DNA from: Nocardiopsis prasina DSM 43845
Lineage (GTDB): Bacteria; Actinomycetota; Actinomycetes; Streptosporangiales; Streptosporangiaceae
Direction of reading: 5' to 3'
Length of the DNA stretch: 64,000 nt
Assembly (NCBI RefSeq): GCF_000341265.1
Contig: NZ_ANAE01000208.1
Span: 1-64,000 of the forward strand
The notes under the pieces: model-generated
Seen by the model: only the letters and a program-made list of their open reading frames with translations
The model's database searches: none
Told to the model about the DNA's origin: nothing
Shown: piece after piece, positions 9,381-19,400 of the stretch
How positions within the stretch are numbered: the first letter of the stretch is position 1
How the letters are laid out: the number at the start of each line of letters is the position of its first letter
Translations under genes and position numbers: made by a program

Positions 9381-10541
9381 TCAGGAAGCCTCTCCGCGTT
9401 CTTGTAGAGATCCTTGGCGCTGTTCGTGCCTTTCTCGGAAAGCCTCGCGCCGCTCCCGTTCGCGCCGGCTGAAGGCGGCGTTGCGCACCGACTCCTCGCT
9501 CTCGAAACCGGACCCGATCGCACCCGCCACCGTGGCCGCCGCCGTCACCAGCACAGGGATCAGCACATAGGTGCCCGCGCTCGCTTGGCCAGCGATGTAC
9601 GAATCCAGAACCCCTGGCGAGAGCAATACCAGCGCCGCTGTCAAGTTGACCAGATACAGGCCCACATACAAAAAAGCTACTCCGAGGCCCAAGGTCAGTA
9701 CCGTCGTCGCGTTGAACAGCACCGCCTGTTGGCGCTCGTCGCGGGGGCGCGCCCCCACCGGTTCCCACAAGTTGTGGTAAACAATGAGCCATCCAGTCAT
9801 CACCGACAGCGCTCCCATTGCCGCAAGGGCCAGGCGCCAGGCTGACAAAGTGGTCGCGATCTCCCAAACTGTGGCGTTGAGCAAATAGAATGCGCTGAAG
9901 GCAAAGGCACCGACCAGCGGGCTGGTTAAGCTCCAGGTCAGGCGCCAGGGCCGGTTGGCTCGTACCATCCCCAACAACAAACGCAGATTCCCCCACTTGG
10001 AGGAGATCCGGGCATCGACTCCGGCCTGGTCGGGGGTGTGACGCCGAAAACGCGCCGCTAGTAGGGGGATGCGGTTTCGTGCGTGTGGTGCGGTCCCCTC
10101 TTGGGGAGCCCCGGGTCTGTGCATATCAGCGACGAGCTGAGCCACTACCGCACCGACCCTGCGCCGCAGCGCCATGACCCCGAAGGCCGGTAACGAGACC
10201 ACGACTACGCGCCGCTGGCTGTTCATGTCACCCATGATCGCTCGCTTGCCGCTGCGCATGGGCAGGTCGGTCACGCATACGACCATGTCCCAGCCGTGCT
10301 CGGCCAACTTGGTCTCGGCGAGCTCCATCATCGCCGTGTGGCGGCTATCGCTGGGCGGGAGGCGTTCCCAGTGCACCTGGGCGGCCCAGGTTTGTTCTGA
10401 GTCGACTTGTTGAGTCAACAACTGTGGAAGGTCCTGAGCGAGCTGTTCCCCGATCAAAGCTGGCATGGCGACGGGATCAGCGATCACGCCGACCGTAAGG
10501 CGGTTCTCGTTCTGGCCCTTCTGACGTTCTGCGTCCAGCAA
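9381..10541 (-). CDS. Conserved actinobacterial membrane protein, function unknown
   Basis: This 386-residue protein starts at TTG 10541, preceded by AGAGAGG. Residues 1-180 are soluble and open with LTVGVIADPVAMP and later WDMVVCVTDLPMRSG, alternating hydrophobic strands that suggest an alpha/beta fold. The rest has four to five hydrophobic segments (for example around FAFSAFYLLNATVW, LALAAMGALSVMTGWLIVY, TLGLGVAFLYVGLYLV and YVLIPVLVTAAATVAGAIG). The tail is charged and Arg/Glu rich (SRRERERREAFRERHEQR). Relatives in actinomycetes are sometimes labelled methylenetetrahydrofolate dehydrogenase, but I see no catalytic motif supporting that. It is one of the few intact genes among the mobile-element remains, with normal high-GC codon use. 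Confidence 0.8.
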   Translation of the reverse strand: MLDAERQKGQNENRLTVGVIADPVAMPALIGEQLAQDLPQLLTQQVDSEQTWAAQVHWERLPPSDSRHTAMMELAETKLAEHGWDMVVCVTDLPMRSGKRAIMGDMNSQRRVVVVSLPAFGVMALRRRVGAVVAQLVADMHRPGAPQEGTAPHARNRIPLLAARFRRHTPDQAGVDARISSKWGNLRLLLGMVRANRPWRLTWSLTSPLVGAFAFSAFYLLNATVWEIATTLSAWRLALAAMGALSVMTGWLIVYHNLWEPVGARPRDERQQAVLFNATTVLTLGLGVAFLYVGLYLVNLTAALVLLSPGVLDSYIAGQASAGTYVLIPVLVTAAATVAGAIGSGFESEESVRNAAFSRRERERREAFRERHEQRQGSLQERGEAS

Positions 10542-10879
10542 AATTCTGCCTCTCTAATTGAGTGAGACCCAGTCAGGAAAGCTGACACACAAGCCCTGAA
10601 GAACAACACCAGACCTTGAACCTTGCAAGCACAGACCTCATTGCCTCATAAACGGCAGCGGATCCCCTACTGAAATCTTATATGGGAAAAGTGAAAAATG
10701 TACCCGTCTCCTCAAGGGGCTACACTTCGATTTTACTGATCTTTGATTAGGCGCTTGACGGAATAGGGCACGGATCCAACCGGACCGATCGGATGAAACC
10801 GCGCAACAAACCGGGCTGTCACTGGACCGAGCACAGATGGGACCGCAGCACCCGCTCCAGCTCCTCCGAGCTCCGGAAC
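10542..10879. other. AT-richer intergenic stretch
   Basis: This segment separates the membrane-protein gene from the IS30-type remnant. Around 10560-10750 the base composition drops well below its surroundings (for example ATCTTATATGGGAAAAG). The promoter of the leftward membrane-protein gene should lie here. An open frame on the minus strand (10733-10957) has no recognisable content. Confidence 0.45.
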
Positions 10880-11513
10880 GCCCGGTTCACCAGATGGCCC
10901 GTCGGGTGTGCCCACAGTGTCTCGCCCGGCACTCCGATTGGGTTTCCGGTTTGTCATGATTTCTGGACTGCTTTTCCGCGGTAGTGGCAGCGCCGAGCGT
11001 CTGTTTGATGGTCGAGGCAGGGCGCCCCAGTTGGCGCCCGATCACTCGCAGGCTCTGGCCTTGGTGGTGCAGATCCGCGATCCGTTCCCGGTCGGTCAGA
11101 GTCAGAAAACGCGGGTACACCTGCGCTCCGAGCGCGGCTAGGGTTGGCGGAGGGCTGGTCAGGGACTTGGTGGTCGTCTACCCGGTGGGGAGTCCACGCT
11201 ACGCCCGTCGGTGTAGAGCCAGCTATTACCGGACTTGCGTACCCTGTGGTCCCAGTCCCGTGCGGTGCGCTCATTCACCCCGACTTCTCACGCGGTCTGT
11301 CGGGGCACGTGTGCGCAGGCGTTCGTACTCCTGGCGCGCTGGGTACGGCCGTTGTCGGCGTTGTGCGCTCGGCCAGGCCTGACGAGCCCACCCCAAGGCG
11401 GTGTTCCGGTTGATCTCGAGCAGCCGGGCTACCTCGGTGGCGTTGCCGATCTGGTCCATCAGTTCCAGGAACCGTGCTCGCAGACGATCCCGTTCTTCCC
11501 TCGAAAACGACAC
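10880..11513 (-). pseudogene. Degraded IS30-family transposase, N-terminal part
   Basis: Pieces in different frames line up in order with an IS30-family transposase of actinobacteria. First comes MSFSREERDRLRARFLEL with EVARLLEINRNTALGWARQA from 11513. Then ERTARDWDHRVRKSGN near 11250-11200. Then, from 11120, the helix-turn-helix segment FLTLTDRERIADLHHQGQSL with GRQLGRPASTIK. Stops and frameshifts separate the pieces, and the catalytic DDE core is missing. No inverted-repeat ends could be identified. It is a dead fragment marking past insertion in this accessory region. Confidence 0.75.
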
Positions 11514-11625
11514 CGTGGTCGCAATGTCCTGAAAGTCAGGGTGTTGCGACCACCGTTAGAACCTGAGCTCCTCCGGGCCCGCGTGGTGTAGGTTGCGTGG
11601 CCGACTGGCCGACCAGCGGCGTAGC

Positions 11626-12774
<1,149 letters not shown>

Positions 12775-13050
12775 GATCTTCTCCAAGAATGGGCGCGGGA
12801 CGGGCCTGGTGGAGCTTTCCGCCCTTGCTCCGACCCCTGCTCTCCTAGCACCGGGACGAAACAGCCTCACGCCCACGGTTCGGACAAAACATGTCAAGGT
12901 TCCGTGACTGACCGCCACGAGAGCCGGGACGCAGGGTCCACCATCCCCGCCACTGGTAGGCCGTGGTTGGCGGCCGCTTTCGCCCGTGTGGGAGGAACCT
13001 TCCGGGGACAGGGCTTCGGCGTCGCGGCAACTGAGCAAGCGCCGCGCAGG

Positions 13051-13275
13051 GGCGAAGTGCTGCTGGACGTCAACGACATCCAGCTCAGCCACCAGACCGA
13101 ACTGCGCTGGAACAGCAACGAGGATTGGGCGTGGTCGGGCTGTCCCGTCCGTGAGCCGCTCATCGGGCCGGAGGAGTTCGACCAGGTTCAGACGCTGTTG
13201 GGCTCGCGCGGCCGCACGCGGGCAGGGGAGCACAAAGTTCACCGCACTCGTCGGCGCTACCTGTTTTCGGGGAGC
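13051..13275 (+). pseudogene. Fragment of a large serine recombinase
   Basis: About 75 codons encode a segment typical of the middle of large serine recombinases, just after the catalytic domain. It contains LRWNSNEDWAWSGCPVREPL, IGPEEFDQVQTLLGSRGRTR and HRTRRRYLFSG, which precedes the zinc-ribbon cysteines in intact proteins. The N-terminal catalytic serine domain and the cysteine ribbon are both absent. The reading frame continues, but similarity ends abruptly near 13275. It lies between the two tRNA-like repeats and is probably what remains of the integrase of an inserted element. Confidence 0.72.
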
Positions 13276-13518
13276 CATGGAGTGTCTCGTGCCGAGTTCA
13301 TTGGAGGCGAAGAACCCACGCTTCGTCTTCTGTGGACCCGGCCTTCCGCCCATAGTCGTCCTCGAACTCTGCTGACGGGATCAGCCACGCCGTGCGCTCA
13401 GCCGCCTCCGGCGGCATGGTGCAAGCCGAAACCAACATCCCCTTCGGCGGCCTCCAGGTTCACACGAGTGACGGGAGGCGATCCCGGCACACACCAGAGC
13501 TCGGACAAGGCTCCTCAT

Positions 13519-13962
13519 TTACGGCGGATCTGCAGGAGACAAATGGATCTTCACCCACTGGGCTTCCTCCGGTCGGCGGGGATCCAGGTCGACCTGCATA
13601 AGCCAGCGCCCGGGGCGGAGGGGGATCTCGTCGAAGCCGCCTGCGTCACCGATCGAGAGAACCCCGGAAGGCAGGACGATCACGGACGCGTGGTCGGACG
13701 AGGCCATGGGAACAGCGTGGACGTAAACGTTCAGTTCGACGTCGGCGTCGTGCGGGTCCACTATGCGGCTGTTGGCCACCTGGATGGCGACATGGTCGTC
13801 CACGGCAAAGAACGGGCCGCCGCCGGAGAGGTGGTCGCCATCCCCGTCGTAGCCTCCAACGTCATAGCAGTAGATGCAGCCCCAGTAGTAGTCGCGTACG
13901 CAGTGGAGCACGGGTTCGGTCGTCATGGTCACCCAGTGTGCGATACCGCAGCGACACTCCAC
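13519..13962 (-). CDS. Hypothetical protein, 147 residues, cysteine-rich N-terminus
   Basis: The frame starts at GTG 13962, or alternatively at ATG 13926 (MTTEPVLHC). Codon third positions are strongly G/C, and the C-terminal half reads like an ordinary beta-rich domain (VDDHVAIQVANSRIVDPHD, GRWLMQVDLDPRRPEEAQWV). The N-terminal region has six cysteines within 35 residues (ECRCGIAHW, LHCVRDYYWGCIYCYD), which could bind a metal ion. No signal peptide or membrane segment is visible. I do not recognise the family. Small proteins of this style occur near mobile and toxin loci in actinomycetes, and the location between recombinase debris and repeat copy B fits cargo DNA. Confidence 0.6.
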   Translation of the reverse strand: MECRCGIAHWVTMTTEPVLHCVRDYYWGCIYCYDVGGYDGDGDHLSGGGPFFAVDDHVAIQVANSRIVDPHDADVELNVYVHAVPMASSDHASVIVLPSGVLSIGDAGGFDEIPLRPGRWLMQVDLDPRRPEEAQWVKIHLSPADPP

Positions 13963-14221
13963 CGCGCCGTCAGGGCTGGCTCAAGGGCCCAGAGACGCTG
14001 CGCGCAAGCTGAGGTAAGACGACGTTCGAGTACGTGCCCCGACAGACGGGCGATGGACAAGTACGTCGCGAAGTGCCACCGGACGCCGCCAGGGGCCGGT
14101 GCGTGCTCCGTTGGTGCTCCGCAGTTTTGGACCGGGACGCCACCGGGCAGCACGACGTGGCACAGGACGGCATCCTGATTCGGATGGTGCGGGACGCAAC
14201 GACACGAAGTGACACGTGGCG

Positions 14222-14282
14222 ATACCCAACCATAGAACTTCTCATCCGACGGTCGCAGGTTTGAATCCTGCTGGGTGCACCA
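14222..14282 (+). pseudogene. Decayed tRNA-Arg-like sequence without D arm
   Basis: This 61-base counterpart of 8906-8966 has the same length. The T arm (GCAGG-TTTGAAT-CCTGC) and CCA end are kept. The acceptor stem pairs at six of seven positions. The anticodon loop is CTTCTCA and the anticodon stem has lost two pairs. The D arm is again absent. It is not a functional tRNA. Confidence 0.65.
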
Positions 14283-14307
14283 CAAACCCCCAGGTCAGAG
14301 GGGTGCG

Positions 14308-14331
14308 CGAGGGCCTCGAACGAGGTCCTCG
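14308..14331 (+). terminator. Hairpin after the tRNA-like sequence, copy B
   Basis: CGAGGGCCTCG and CGAGGTCCTCG pair over 11 positions with one G-T pair and a two-base centre, followed by TGGCGTTT. It occupies the same position relative to the tRNA-like sequence as the hairpin in copy A. Confidence 0.55.
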
Positions 14332-14370
14332 TGGCGTTTGGGGGCCATGTGTGCTCCTCGCGTGCTCCCC

Positions 14371-14826
14371 AGTCGGAGCACAGTCGCAGCAGCACCCGCG
14401 AGAACCCCATCGGACTTGGCCACCTCGCAGCCACGCCACCCCTCGGATTCTCGGCTGAGTCCTCCACACCGAACCTCCTGAGACAGCCCCACCCGCCTCA
14501 TGACTGCCTACTGGAAGGCCTTCTGACAGGATCTGCGGCGCCTTGAGAGCGCCTCGTTCCCTCCAGCGCCTTCCCCTCACCCCTCCACTGACCCAACGAC
14601 GAGCGCGTGTTGAGGCAGTGCTGACGGAGTAAGCGCAAGAACCTATCGGACCCTAAATCCGACGCAGCACTTCCCCTGGACGAAGCCGACATTTAGGACT
14701 TGACTACCACGACCAGCCGACCTCGTTGGCCACCCGCTCAAGAGCGCGGAACAGCATCTTGGCAGCCCATCACCAGTCGACCAGCTGTGCCTCGAGAGCG
14801 CACGGAGCCTCTCGGGCCTCGCGGAG
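14371..14826. other. Intergenic, no gene recognised
   Basis: This lies between repeat copy B and the DUF397 remnant. Open frames are short, overlap in several phases and show no family motif. It is probably decayed DNA. Confidence 0.5.
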
Positions 14827-15004
14827 TCAGAGCTTCGAGACAGCCACTTCCAGGAGGAGCATTCACTGCTCATCGGGGACCTCCAGGTGGCCCGACCCCC
14901 GGTTCTGCGAATCCCGAACGAGAACGGGAACCCGCATCCCTCCGCGCTTCCACGCAGTGGCCCTGGTTGCCGCTGTAGCTCGACCTTCGCCAGGTCGCGT
15001 CCAC
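14827..15004 (-). pseudogene. Decayed DUF397-domain gene
   Basis: A GTG at 15004 follows GAGGAG and opens with the DUF397 signature TWRRSSYSGNQGHCVEARR. After a one-base frameshift the rest of the domain continues as VRDSQNRGSGHLEVPDEQ, then a TGA where the family has Trp, then MLLLEVAVSKL and a stop. DUF397 proteins are small actinobacterial partners of DUF5753 helix-turn-helix regulators (WhiJ/BldB-linked systems), and the remnant of such a regulator ends just upstream at 15016. The lesions make this gene inactive. Confidence 0.72.
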
Positions 15005-15015
15005 GGTTGTTCTCC

Positions 15016-15285
15016 TCACAGTGATGCGATGAAGAGCAGGCTTTCCTCAGGGGAGAGCGCGAGGCTCCTGAGGTGCCCGTACTGCTGCTGGCAGTTTCCC
15101 ACGATCACCTGGTCGGTGATCACCTGACCCGATCCGGGCGTCTCCGCGTACACGTGTGACTCCGCATGGTCCATGTCGAGGATGACCAGGGGACCGTTCA
15201 TCGCGCTGTGCGCACCACGACCGAACGGGAGTACCTGAATCTGCACAGTGGGATTCAATGCCCGCCGCAGCAACGCCTGGAACCG
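15016..15285 (-). pseudogene. C-terminal remnant of an XRE-type regulator with DUF5753 domain
   Basis: Only the end of the DUF5753 domain remains: FQALLRRALNPTVQIQVLPF, GRGAHSAMNGPLVILDMDH and SLALSPEESLLFIASL. The helix-turn-helix and the first half of the sensor domain are missing. On the 5' side similarity stops near 15285, next to an IS5-type transposase fragment on the other strand, so an insertion probably removed the rest. It is followed after 11 bases by the DUF397 remnant, the usual gene order. Confidence 0.75.
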
Positions 15286-15301
15286 CCACCTGCGCCGCTG
15301 A

Positions 15302-15625
15302 CCCCGCAAGCGCGGCACTGTCCACCGCCTGGCCCGTAAGGGTGGGGAGTCGTCGCAGCAGTTGAGTGGGCACCGATGGCAGGTCGAGCGCACCATGGCC
15401 TGGCTGGCCGGCTGCCGCCGCCTGCACCGACACTACGAACGCAAGGCCGACCACTTCCTGGCCTTCGCCAGCATTGCCTGCACACTGATTTGCTACCGCA
15501 GACTCACCAAAAGAGATGAGCTCGAACTACTATTCGCCAAGAGCACCCAAATTTCCCCATTCTTGAATACTCACAACACGTTCACCAAGAAACCACACAC
15601 GACGACAGAAGTTGAAATTGAGTGA
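15302..15625 (+). pseudogene. IS5-family transposase, C-terminal fragment
   Basis: The frame after an in-frame stop at 15299 reads RLARKGGESSQQLSGHRWQV, ERTMAWLAGCRRLHRHYERK and LAFASIACTLICYRRL. This is the conserved end of IS5-group DDE transposases, including the catalytic Glu in QVERTMAWL. Similarity ends near 15513, and the rest of the frame is low-GC flanking DNA overlapping the end of the membrane-protein gene on the other strand. The first two catalytic acidic residues are lost, so it is inactive. Confidence 0.8.
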
Positions 15626-16059
15626 ATTGCAGCATATGAATTTCTTCCGAGCGCGAAGATAACATGACGACTCCCCTTAACGGCGCCAACCAAAACAGCC
15701 CTTGCCGACTCAACAGCCATGACGCAGGTCACGCCAATGGCAGGGGCGGAAAAAAGGAAGCACCAAGCGTAATAGTAATCTCTTTCGAAGTTTGAAACGA
15801 AAGCCACTTGAGAAAGCTGGTAAATAGCTTCCGTAGCTAGCGCCAATGGCAGCACATAGAGCGATGTAAGCACCATGTCCAGGAAGAAAATTTCCTTCGC
15901 CTCGCGAACAGAAACCCCCTCCCCCCGGGCACGTCTACGCAATCTTACTACGAGAGCCCCCAGACCTCCGAGGCCAGGGAACAGCCTCACGTAAAAAATT
16001 TCCGAAAGACGCCAGATTCCATACTCAACGAAAATCTTTCTCAATATTTCATTTCCCAT
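15571..16059 (-). CDS. Small low-GC membrane protein, candidate immunity protein for the RHS gene
   Basis: This 162-residue frame begins at ATG 16059 without a strong ribosome site. It has about three to four hydrophobic segments (FPGLGGLGALVV, FFLDMVLTSLYVLPLALATE, YYAWCFLFSAPAIGVTCVMA, ISTSVVVCGFLVNVL) with Arg-rich loops. Codon use is far lower in GC than in neighbouring genes and similar to the 3' tip of the RHS gene upstream. Polymorphic toxins normally have their immunity gene directly downstream and matched in composition. Here an IS630 remnant (16095-16466) sits between. I do not recognise the family. The immunity role is inferred from position, size and composition only. Confidence 0.6.
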   Translation of the reverse strand: MGNEILRKIFVEYGIWRLSEIFYVRLFPGLGGLGALVVRLRRRARGEGVSVREAKEIFFLDMVLTSLYVLPLALATEAIYQLSQVAFVSNFERDYYYAWCFLFSAPAIGVTCVMAVESARAVLVGAVKGSRHVIFALGRNSYAAIHSISTSVVVCGFLVNVL

Positions 16060-16094
16060 ATCGTCACATCAGTTCAGCACCAAGGCTACTAGTG

Positions 16095-16466
16095 GGTTAG
16101 CCACCGTCCGGACTCCCCACCAAACTTCCTTCTCGCTGAGTACCGCGGCACTCTCGCGCCGTTGCCAGGCGGGTGCGGCAAGGTCGCGGGCATTGGCATT
16201 GCACCACCCAAGGCAAGCATGCCGCACCCGTATTCGGACCATTGGCGCTGGTGAACTGGCGCAGTGCCCCGAAGCACGCCTCGATCAGGACGGCCCACGA
16301 GGCATAGGCAGGAGTGAGACACAACTCGACCTTGTGTCGACGCGCCCAGGAACAGAAGCGTAGGGTCTAGTCGGTGGACATCTCGTCCCTGATCACGCAG
16401 GCCAGAGCTCCCTCGGGCTGTGCGACCTGGATCAATATTGAACGCTGCCACACGCTTCCGGTCCAC
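16095..16466 (-). pseudogene. IS630-type transposase, C-terminal remnant
   Basis: Read leftward, the DNA encodes VAQPEGALACVIRDEMSTD, a stop, TLRFCSWARRHKVELCLTPA, YASWAVLIEACFGALRQFT and, after a frameshift, WCNANARDLAAPAWQRRES. This order matches the end of IS630-type transposases of actinobacteria (the YASW and PIEAHFG region with the last acidic residue, then RWRNANAR). At least one stop and one frameshift make it inactive. It abuts the stop codon of the RHS gene at 16470 and may have cut off that gene's original end. Confidence 0.75.
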
Positions 16467-16469
16467 CCA

Positions 16470-19400
16470 CTAGGCAGCCCAGCTCCACCCTGGATCCTCG
16501 ACAGCCCTCGCGCCTGTGACAAAATCATGCGCACCTCCAATCATTCCTGCAGTGCCCTGCACCACACTGTCGTAGTACCTACTCGATGATATATCTCCCC
16601 TGAGAGAATTATATCGACTTCTCACCGCCTGGCTATTCGGCTTCCTTTTTGACGATTTATAGGAGAAGAAATCTGCAGCATTACTCCTAATGGAGGACCT
16701 GGCCAAGAATCTTGAACCCTTGCCAATTCCAAACGGCAAGGCCCCTGCTATATCCCAAATACCATCCACATTTTTTTGGCCAGAACTAAACAACTTCGAA
16801 ATCCCAACACCGGCACCTAGGGCAAATCCGACCCACTGCAATCCTGGAATAAAGCTCATCGCAAACGCTGCATCACCAGCAATATTCCACCAGTTCAGAC
16901 CATCGTCGGTCGTGTATCTGCTTGAAACCCAACCGCCGACCGCGCTTCGAGTCTCGTTCATCCAGCTCGCGTCGTTCTTGGCCTGGGTCTGAGGGTCGAC
17001 CGTCGCGCTTGCACCCGTAAAAGGATTTCTAGGAGTAGGAGAGGGCTTGTGTGGACGCGCCCCTGAGAAGGTGGGCCTGTAGCTTCCCCCAGTGATCCGA
17101 TGGAACTTTTGAGTTGCCCTCTTCAAAGCCTTCGGGTTGTTCTGATGCACGTACTGCTGGTTCCACAGCCACTTGTCATGGTGCCAGCTCGGCTGAGCAG
17201 GAGCTTGTTTTCGACCAGGCGAGCCAACCAGCAGCAGTCCGTCAGGATCAGTGAAGCTCATAGGACTGTTGTTGGCGTAGGCGTATCCGTGCATCTGCTG
17301 ACCGTCAGCCAGGTCCATCAACGGATCGACGGAGATGAACCGGCCCAGGTCCGCCTCGTAGGCGCGGGCTCCGAGCTGGGTCAGTCCCGTGGAGGCATCG
17401 ATCATCCCATCGACGAAGCCCCGCTCGCCAGGCCAGCTACCGGTCGTTCCGCGGTCCTGGCCGAACACCGTCATCCTGCGTTGAGCGACCTCGTTCGAGT
17501 TGGCGTCGATGCTCATCTGGCCGGTGTCGTGGTGGTCCGACACGATCCAGTGCAGGCGACCACTATTCTCCCGGACCGCGACAGTCTCGCCAGCATGCGT
17601 GAAGTAGCGGGTCGCTTCCTCGGTCCCCTCGGCCGGGTCCCAGGTGACCTCCATGCCCGGCAGGTACAGGGTGGTGACCCCGTTGGCCCGACGCAGGAGA
17701 CGTTCACCATCGGCGTCGTACACGTACTCGGTCTCAGAAAGGTCGCCCGTGACCTTGGTCAGCTCTCCCTCGGGTCCCCATTCGAGGGTCTGGTCGTGCT
17801 CGCCACTCTTACGGGAGACCATGTTGCCGGCCTCGTCGTAGTCGTAGAAGTGAGCAGTGCTTCCCCCACTGCCGCTCTCGTCGACCTGAGTGACAGCATG
17901 AGCGGGGCCCTGACCGTCCTCGGGCGAGGTGTAGTCGCGGGTGACTCCACCACCGGGACCGTGCTGGACCTCCTGGACCCGGTTGCCGATGGCGTCGTAG
18001 GTGAACTCGTGCCAGTACGGGGCGGTACCGCCCAGCTCCGTCACCTCGGGTTCGGCGTCGCAGGCTTCCTTGCCGACGGCGTCCGGGGTCCAGACCTGGT
18101 TCAGGCGGCGCAGGTGGTCGTAGTCAAAGCACTGCACGTCGCTGGCGCGATCAGGGTCAGTCGGCTCGTCGTTGATCGAGAGCAGGTTTCCTCGGGCGTC
18201 GTAGCCATAGGTCTGGGTCGACAGTGAACCCTGCCCCTGTTGGGGGACGACACTGGCCAGAGCCAACCTGTTGGTCTTCTCGTCGAAGTCGAAGCTCTGC
18301 CAGGTGCGGCTGGCCCCCAGTACTCCGCGGTGGAGCTCTCGCTGGACGAGATTGCCGACCTTGGAGTAGACGGTCTCGGTGACGATGCGGTCGCCACCCG
18401 AGAGGGTGGTGGGGTTACCCAGGTTGTCGTAGCCGTAGGTCACGGGTTCGGCGCGCAAGGCTCCGGCAGCCGGCATGTCCGTGGATCGAACACTGCCATC
18501 GGGGTTGTAGAAGGTGCGGAACAGGTAGTTGCCTGCGAGCTCTCCCTCGCTGGCGGGGATGTTGATCTGGTGGGCTCGTGGCCGGTTCACCCGGTCGTAG
18601 CCCATCACCCTGGTGGTGAAGGCCTGTCCGTCCTCGTAGCGCGTCGAAGTGGCGGGAAGACCGACTGCCACTGAGTCGAAGGTCCACTCAGCCCGTAGGT
18701 CGCCGCCGCCGTCGCGCAGTTCGATCTGGCGGCCCAGCTCGTCGTAGACGGTCTTCAGGCTCTGGCCACGGGCGTCGGTCGTCTCGACCAGCCGGTCGAG
18801 TTCGTCGTAGACCATCTGGCTCACCCCGGTGTCGGGGTCGGTCTCGGTCACCTTGCGGCCGCGCAGGTCGTACTCGTAGGTCCAGGTGTTGTCGCCCGGG
18901 TCGGTGACCGTCCTCAACTCGGAACGCGCGGTGTAGGTGTAGAAGGTCGAGTCGAACTCACCCTCCGCCGCGGGACCGTGGTGCTTGCGCAGTTCCACGG
19001 TGTTGCCACGCGCGTCGGTGATGGCGGTGGTACCGGTGCCGCCCTCGGGTTCGGTCACCAGGGTGCGGTCACCCTGGTGTTCGGTGGTGGTGCGGAACTG
19101 CTCCACCCCTCGCGACATGTGGACGGCGTCGGTGGCCCTGTCCGCGCCGTCGTACACGGTGTGTGTCCAGCGGGGGATCTCGTCGTGGTTGTTGACCGTG
19201 AGTAGTTCCCCGTCCGGCTCCTCCGTGTTGAAGTAGGGCTCGCGGGAGATGACCGTGTTGCCACGGCTGTCGTGGAAGACGTCGGTCAGGACCCGACCTC
19301 CGCCAGGGGCCGGAGCCTGGCTCTGGCGCTCGCGGAGCATCCCGTCGAGGATCTGGTAGCTGGTGGTGTAGCGACCTGCGGGGTTCAGCGTGTGTGTGGT

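Larger units (their letters stand above)
14080..14370 (+). repeat. Repeat copy B around a tRNA-like sequence
   Basis: This is the second copy of the repeat at 8764-9056, about 5.3 kb away in the same orientation. The copies share the same upstream blocks, tRNA-like segment, hairpin and closing GTGCTCCCCA. Copy B is the more decayed of the two in the tRNA part. Confidence 0.7.
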
